Shown here piece after piece: positions 4,268 through 7,569 of a stretch of DNA of 7,569 nt. Origin of the DNA: Betaproteobacteria bacterium (lineage in GTDB: Bacteria; Pseudomonadota; Gammaproteobacteria; Burkholderiales; Casimicrobiaceae); assembly GCA_003153335.1 (NCBI GenBank), contig PLYG01000564.1, positions 2,697 to 10,265 of the forward strand, in the 5' to 3' direction. A program made the translations under genes and the position numbers. The notes below the pieces were generated by a model, which saw nothing but the letters and a program-made list of their open reading frames with translations, ran no database searches and had not been told where the DNA came from. Within the stretch, counting starts at the first letter, position 1. The number at the start of each line of letters is the position of its first letter.

Positions 4268-6484
4268 ATGACCAAGACACTCGACGCCTCCGCACCAACG
4301 GACACCGCGCTCGCATTCTCCGCGTCGGTGGGGGTGTTCGCACCCGCGGAGCGGGCGCTGATAGACCGCGCCGCGGCGCTGGCGTTGCCGCTTGCCGCAG
4401 GGGTCCGCACCGTTGAGGGCGAGGATCTCGCGCGCCACGTGCTTGGTGTCGCCCAAATCCTCGCCGGCCTGAAGCTCGATTACGAGTCGGTGGTCGCGGC
4501 GCTGCTCCTCGGGTATCCGGAGCGCGAAGGTGCGGGCGCCGACAAGCTGCGCGAGGAGTTCGGCGCCGATATCGCTATGCTCGTCGACGGCGTCGCGCGC
4601 ATGGGGCAGATCCATAACGATGCGGCAGTGCTCAACGCCCACGAACGCGCGGCCCAGGCAGAGCGCCTGCGCAAGATGCTGCTGGCGATGGTCGATGACA
4701 TCCGCATCGTGCTGATCAAGCTTGCGGAACGGGTGCAGACGCTGCGCTTCCTGATGAATGTCGATGCGGATTTGCGGCGGGCAACGGCGAAGGAAGTGCT
4801 GGAACTCTTCGCACCGCTCGCCAACCGCCTGGGCGTTTGGCAGATCAAGTGGGAGCTCGAAGACCTGTCGCTGCGCGCGCTGGAGCCCGACGTCTACAAA
4901 TCCATTGCGCGAGCGCTGGACGAACGGCGCCACGACCGCGAAGCCTATATCCGCAAGGTGATGGCCATGCTGGCGCAGGAACTGGCAGCGGCCGGAATTC
5001 ATCCCGATGTCGCGGGGCGCCCCAAGCACATCTACAGCATTTACAAAAAGATGCAGCGCAAGGGTTCGGGCATCGATGCGCTGTACGACATTCGCGCAGT
5101 GCGCGTTCTGGTCGAAGATGTCAAAGACTGCTACGCGGCGCTGGGCGTCGTCCACAACCTGTGGACGCCGCTGCCCTCGGAGTTCGACGACTACATCGCG
5201 CGGCCGAAGCCCAACGACTACCGGTCGTTGCACACGGCGGTGATCGGGCCGGATGGCAAGCCGCTGGAAGTGCAGATACGTACGTTCGAAATGCACCAGC
5301 ATTCCGAATACGGCGTGGCCGCGCACTGGCGCTACAAGGAGTTGGGCCGCTCGGAGCGCACCAGCCAGAAATCGGGAGCCAAGTTCGACGACAAGATCGC
5401 CTGGCTGCGGCAGATTCTGGACTGGAAGAAAGACGTTGCCGGACCGGGCGAATGGCTGGAGCAGTTCAAGACCAGCCTGTTCGAAGACACGATTTATGTC
5501 TTCACGCCGCAAGGCAAGGTCATCGACCTGCCCAAGGGTTCGACGCCGGTGGACTTCGCGTATCAGATTCACTCCGGTCTGGGTCATCGCTGCCGCGGCG
5601 CCAAAGTCAACGGTGTGATGGTGCCGCTAAACACACCGTTGCAGAACGGTCAGCGGGTCGAGGTCATCACCGTCAAGGAAGGCGGGCCGTCGCGCGACTG
5701 GCTGAATCCGGAATTGGGCTATCTGGTCAGTCACCGCGGGCGCACCAAGGTGCGGCAATGGTTCAAGTCGCTGGAACTGGAAGCGGATATCGCTGCGGGT
5801 CGCGCGACCATCGAGGCGGAACTCAAACGCGAAGGATTCGGCGACAAGCGCCTGCTGAACCTCGAGGACGTGGCGCGCGAAGCGGGGATCCCGAAGCTCG
5901 ATGACTTTTTCGCGGCGGTGGCCCATGGCGACCTGAATTCGCGCCAGATCCAGCAGGCTATCCGGGCGACGGCCAAACTGACGGAGGCGCCGCCCGCCGA
6001 CGAGGACGTCGTCGTAGCGCGGCAAAGCAAGGCCGCCGGCTCGGGCAGCGGCATTCTCATCGTCGGCGTCGACAAGCTGATGACGGGACTCGGCAAGTGC
6101 TGCAAGCCGGCGCCGCCCGAGCCCATCATCGGCTTCGTCACCCGTGGCAAGGGCATCACCATCCATCGGCAGAGGTGTCCAAATGTGGTCCGGATGCGGG
6201 TCGCCAGCCCGGAGCGGCTGATTACCGCCGACTGGGGAACGGCGCGCGACGAAGTGTTCCCGGTCGACATCGAAGTCGAAGCCATCGACCGGCAAGGGTT
6301 GCTGCGCGACATCTCGGAAGTATTCTCGCGGGAGAAGATCAACGTCACCGCGGTCAACACTCTGTCCAAAAACATGCAGGCGCGGATGTTCTTCACCGTC
6401 GAGGTCCGCTCGCTCGCCCAGTTGAAAGGGGCGCTGCAACTGGTCGAAGAGGTCAAGGGCGTCCTGAGCGCAGGGCGGCGCTGA
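4268..6484 (+). CDS. relA: RelA, (p)ppGpp synthetase (GTP pyrophosphokinase)
   Basis: The product is 738 aa, full length for long RelA/SpoT proteins. It makes pppGpp/ppGpp from ATP and GTP/GDP, activated on ribosomes stalled by uncharged tRNA. Domains in order: a degenerate HD hydrolase region (about 50-200; HVLGVAQIL remains but the HDxxED motif is replaced by LLGYPEREG at 80-88); the synthetase (about 250-360) with GRPKHIYSIYKKMQRK (250-265), YDIRAVRV, the acidic EFDD (305-308), KPNDYRSLHTAV (314-325) and EVQIRT (334-339); TGS (about 406-468); a helical linker; a Cys-rich region with Cys611-Cys612, His633 and Cys637; and a C-terminal ACT domain (about 664-735, from FPVDIEVEAIDRQGLL). EFDD in place of the basic motif of bifunctional enzymes, together with the lost HD site, marks a synthetase-only RelA. 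ATG 4268 was chosen because upstream codons overlap the DUF2784 gene; no Shine-Dalgarno precedes it. GTG codons at 4328 and 4334 are less likely starts. Confidence 0.95.
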   Translation: MTKTLDASAPTDTALAFSASVGVFAPAERALIDRAAALALPLAAGVRTVEGEDLARHVLGVAQILAGLKLDYESVVAALLLGYPEREGAGADKLREEFGADIAMLVDGVARMGQIHNDAAVLNAHERAAQAERLRKMLLAMVDDIRIVLIKLAERVQTLRFLMNVDADLRRATAKEVLELFAPLANRLGVWQIKWELEDLSLRALEPDVYKSIARALDERRHDREAYIRKVMAMLAQELAAAGIHPDVAGRPKHIYSIYKKMQRKGSGIDALYDIRAVRVLVEDVKDCYAALGVVHNLWTPLPSEFDDYIARPKPNDYRSLHTAVIGPDGKPLEVQIRTFEMHQHSEYGVAAHWRYKELGRSERTSQKSGAKFDDKIAWLRQILDWKKDVAGPGEWLEQFKTSLFEDTIYVFTPQGKVIDLPKGSTPVDFAYQIHSGLGHRCRGAKVNGVMVPLNTPLQNGQRVEVITVKEGGPSRDWLNPELGYLVSHRGRTKVRQWFKSLELEADIAAGRATIEAELKREGFGDKRLLNLEDVAREAGIPKLDDFFAAVAHGDLNSRQIQQAIRATAKLTEAPPADEDVVVARQSKAAGSGSGILIVGVDKLMTGLGKCCKPAPPEPIIGFVTRGKGITIHRQRCPNVVRMRVASPERLITADWGTARDEVFPVDIEVEAIDRQGLLRDISEVFSREKINVTAVNTLSKNMQARMFFTVEVRSLAQLKGALQLVEEVKGVLSAGRR

Positions 6485-6636
6485 CGTCGCGCGCCCTCAA
6501 AGGCATTGCCTCAAGCTTCGCTCGACCTATCCGACGCATGATTCCCTCGCCCCAAAGATCCGCGCCAAAACCGATTCCGCTCGCACAACGTGTGCCGCCT
6601 AATCATTTTTCGGGCGGTTAAGGGCAAAAATTGGCT

Positions 6637-6665
6637 TTGACCGGAGTGCGGCGGTTAGGGATACT
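6637..6665 (+). promoter_or_regulatory. Sigma-70-type promoter for the aldo/keto reductase gene
   Basis: TTGACC (6637-6642, 5 of 6 to consensus) and GATACT (6660-6665, 4 of 6) are exactly 17 bp apart. Transcription would start near 6672, giving a leader of about 47 nt that carries the ribosome site GGAGAG (6708-6713) 5 nt before the ATG at 6719. The promoter lies within the 234-bp gap after relA, showing that the reductase is probably its own transcription unit. I see no intrinsic terminator for relA in that gap. Confidence 0.6.
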
Positions 6666-6718
6666 GTGGGTCGTGAGGTTGAATTTCCCATCGGTAAACG
6701 GCAAAACGGAGAGACGCA

Positions 6719-7569
6719 ATGCACAAACGCAAGCTGGGACAGAACGGGCCGCAGGTTTCGGCGCTGGGACTGGGCTGCATGGGCATGTCGATCAGCTACG
6801 GCGAGCCCAACGACGAGGAGTCCATCGCCACCATCCAGCGTGCGATCGACCTTGGCATCGACTTGATCGTCACTTCGGACGCCTACGGCAACGGGGTGAA
6901 CGAGGAGTTGATCGCCAAGGCGATCAAGGGCCGGCGCGACCAGGTCCTCATCGCCACCAAGTTCGGCAACCTCGCACTCGCGGCCCGGGGCGGGGAGAAC
7001 GCGGCCCCGGCGCTCACCGGCGGGCATCCCGACTACGTGCCGCGGGCGTGCGAGAGGAGCTTGCAGCGTCTGGGCGTGGACGTGATCGACATCTACGGCC
7101 TGCACCGGATGGACAAGACGGTGCCGATCGAGGATACGGTCGGCGCCATGAAGCGGCTCGTGGAACAGGGCAAAGTGCGCTACCTGCTGCTTTCGGAAGC
7201 CGGCGCGCAGACCATCCGCCGCGCGCACAAGGTGCACCCGATCTCGGCACTGGAAACCGAGTACTCGCTGTGGAGCCGGGACGTGGAGAGCGACATCCTG
7301 CCCGTCTGCCGCGAACTCGGCATCGGCTTCCTGGCGTACTCGCCCCTGGGCCGCGGCTTTCTCACCGCCACCATCAAGTCGCTCGATGCGCTGCTGTCCA
7401 AGGACCGCCGGCGCGAGCATCCGCGTTTCAGCGCGGACAATCTCGGCAAGAACGCCCAACTGCTCGCGCCGCTCGAGAGAATCGCGGCGGCCAGGGGATG
7501 CGCCCCGGCGCAGATCGCGCTCGCCTGGCTGCTCGCGCAGGGCGAGGACATCGTGCCCATCCCCGGCAC
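6719..7569 (+). CDS. Aldo/keto reductase, C-terminus cut by window end
   Basis: 283 codons are visible, most of a protein that is usually about 320-340 aa. This family reduces aldehydes or ketones with NADPH on a TIM barrel. Landmarks: LGLGCMGMS (17-24), the segment GIDLIVTSDAYG (46-57), NEELIAKAIKGRRDQVLIATKFG (61-83), RSLQRLGVDVIDIYGLHRMD (113-132), VGAMKRLVEQGKVRYLLLSEA (141-161), ALETEYSLWSRDVE (177-190) and AYSPLGRGFLT (206-216). It most resembles the AKR13-like group with LHRMD and LSEA motifs. The usual catalytic tetrad is Asp-Tyr-Lys-His; Tyr56, Lys81 and His129 are present, but the Asp position is Val51 (codon GTC at 6869-6871). The ATG has a good ribosome site 5 nt upstream and a clear promoter. 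Family assignment is firm; substrate and activity are not. Confidence 0.9.
   Translation, partial: MHKRKLGQNGPQVSALGLGCMGMSISYGEPNDEESIATIQRAIDLGIDLIVTSDAYGNGVNEELIAKAIKGRRDQVLIATKFGNLALAARGGENAAPALTGGHPDYVPRACERSLQRLGVDVIDIYGLHRMDKTVPIEDTVGAMKRLVEQGKVRYLLLSEAGAQTIRRAHKVHPISALETEYSLWSRDVESDILPVCRELGIGFLAYSPLGRGFLTATIKSLDALLSKDRRREHPRFSADNLGKNAQLLAPLERIAAARGCAPAQIALAWLLAQGEDIVPIPG

Noticed and set aside
4031..5587. 518-codon minus-strand open frame opposite relA
   Set aside because: It overlaps both the DUF2784 gene and the most conserved part of relA. The translation is His/Arg-rich with no recognisable domain.
6597..6619. CCGCC...GGCGG hairpin as relA terminator
   Set aside because: The stem is only 5 bp around a 13-nt loop, and no U-run follows.

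Overview
The window is GC-rich with strong G/C bias at third codon positions. Its gene content (TRAP-TAXI uptake system, a monofunctional RelA, GTAG-type REP elements) fits a proteobacterium, most likely a betaproteobacterium. That placement is inferred from protein style and not tested. There is no phage, plasmid, CRISPR or transposase gene.

Left part, minus strand (1-2812): three genes read leftward in the order class III PLP aminotransferase, TAXI-type periplasmic solute-binding protein, TRAP permease (cut by the window edge). The last two overlap at a GTGA junction. They look like one uptake-and-catabolism operon: the TAXI protein captures an organic acid or amino acid, the fused permease imports it, and the aminotransferase acts on an amine or amino acid. 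The 220-bp gap between aminotransferase and TAXI gene is almost filled by a compact repeat module at 1280-1461. It consists of two 57-bp direct repeats (54/57 identical) around a perfect 22-bp inverted repeat. This is the most striking non-coding structure in the window.

Middle (2813-4157): a 373-bp divergent intergenic region with two strong, partly competing stem-loops leads into a small exported cupin gene. After it come a GTAG-headed REP-like hairpin and a small three-helix membrane protein of the DUF2784 family.

Right part, plus strand (4268-7569): a full-length relA whose synthetase carries the EFDD signature of synthetase-only enzymes and whose HD hydrolase site is degenerate. A perfect TATAAT ends only 6 nt before its ATG, which suggests a leaderless transcript. 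Next comes an aldo/keto reductase with its own good sigma-70 promoter, truncated by the window end, in which the usual catalytic Asp is replaced by Val.

Most of the window is ordinary chromosomal content. I do not see a convincing undescribed multi-gene system. The items most worth following up are the repeat module at 1280-1461, the Asp-to-Val change in the reductase, and the relA start architecture.
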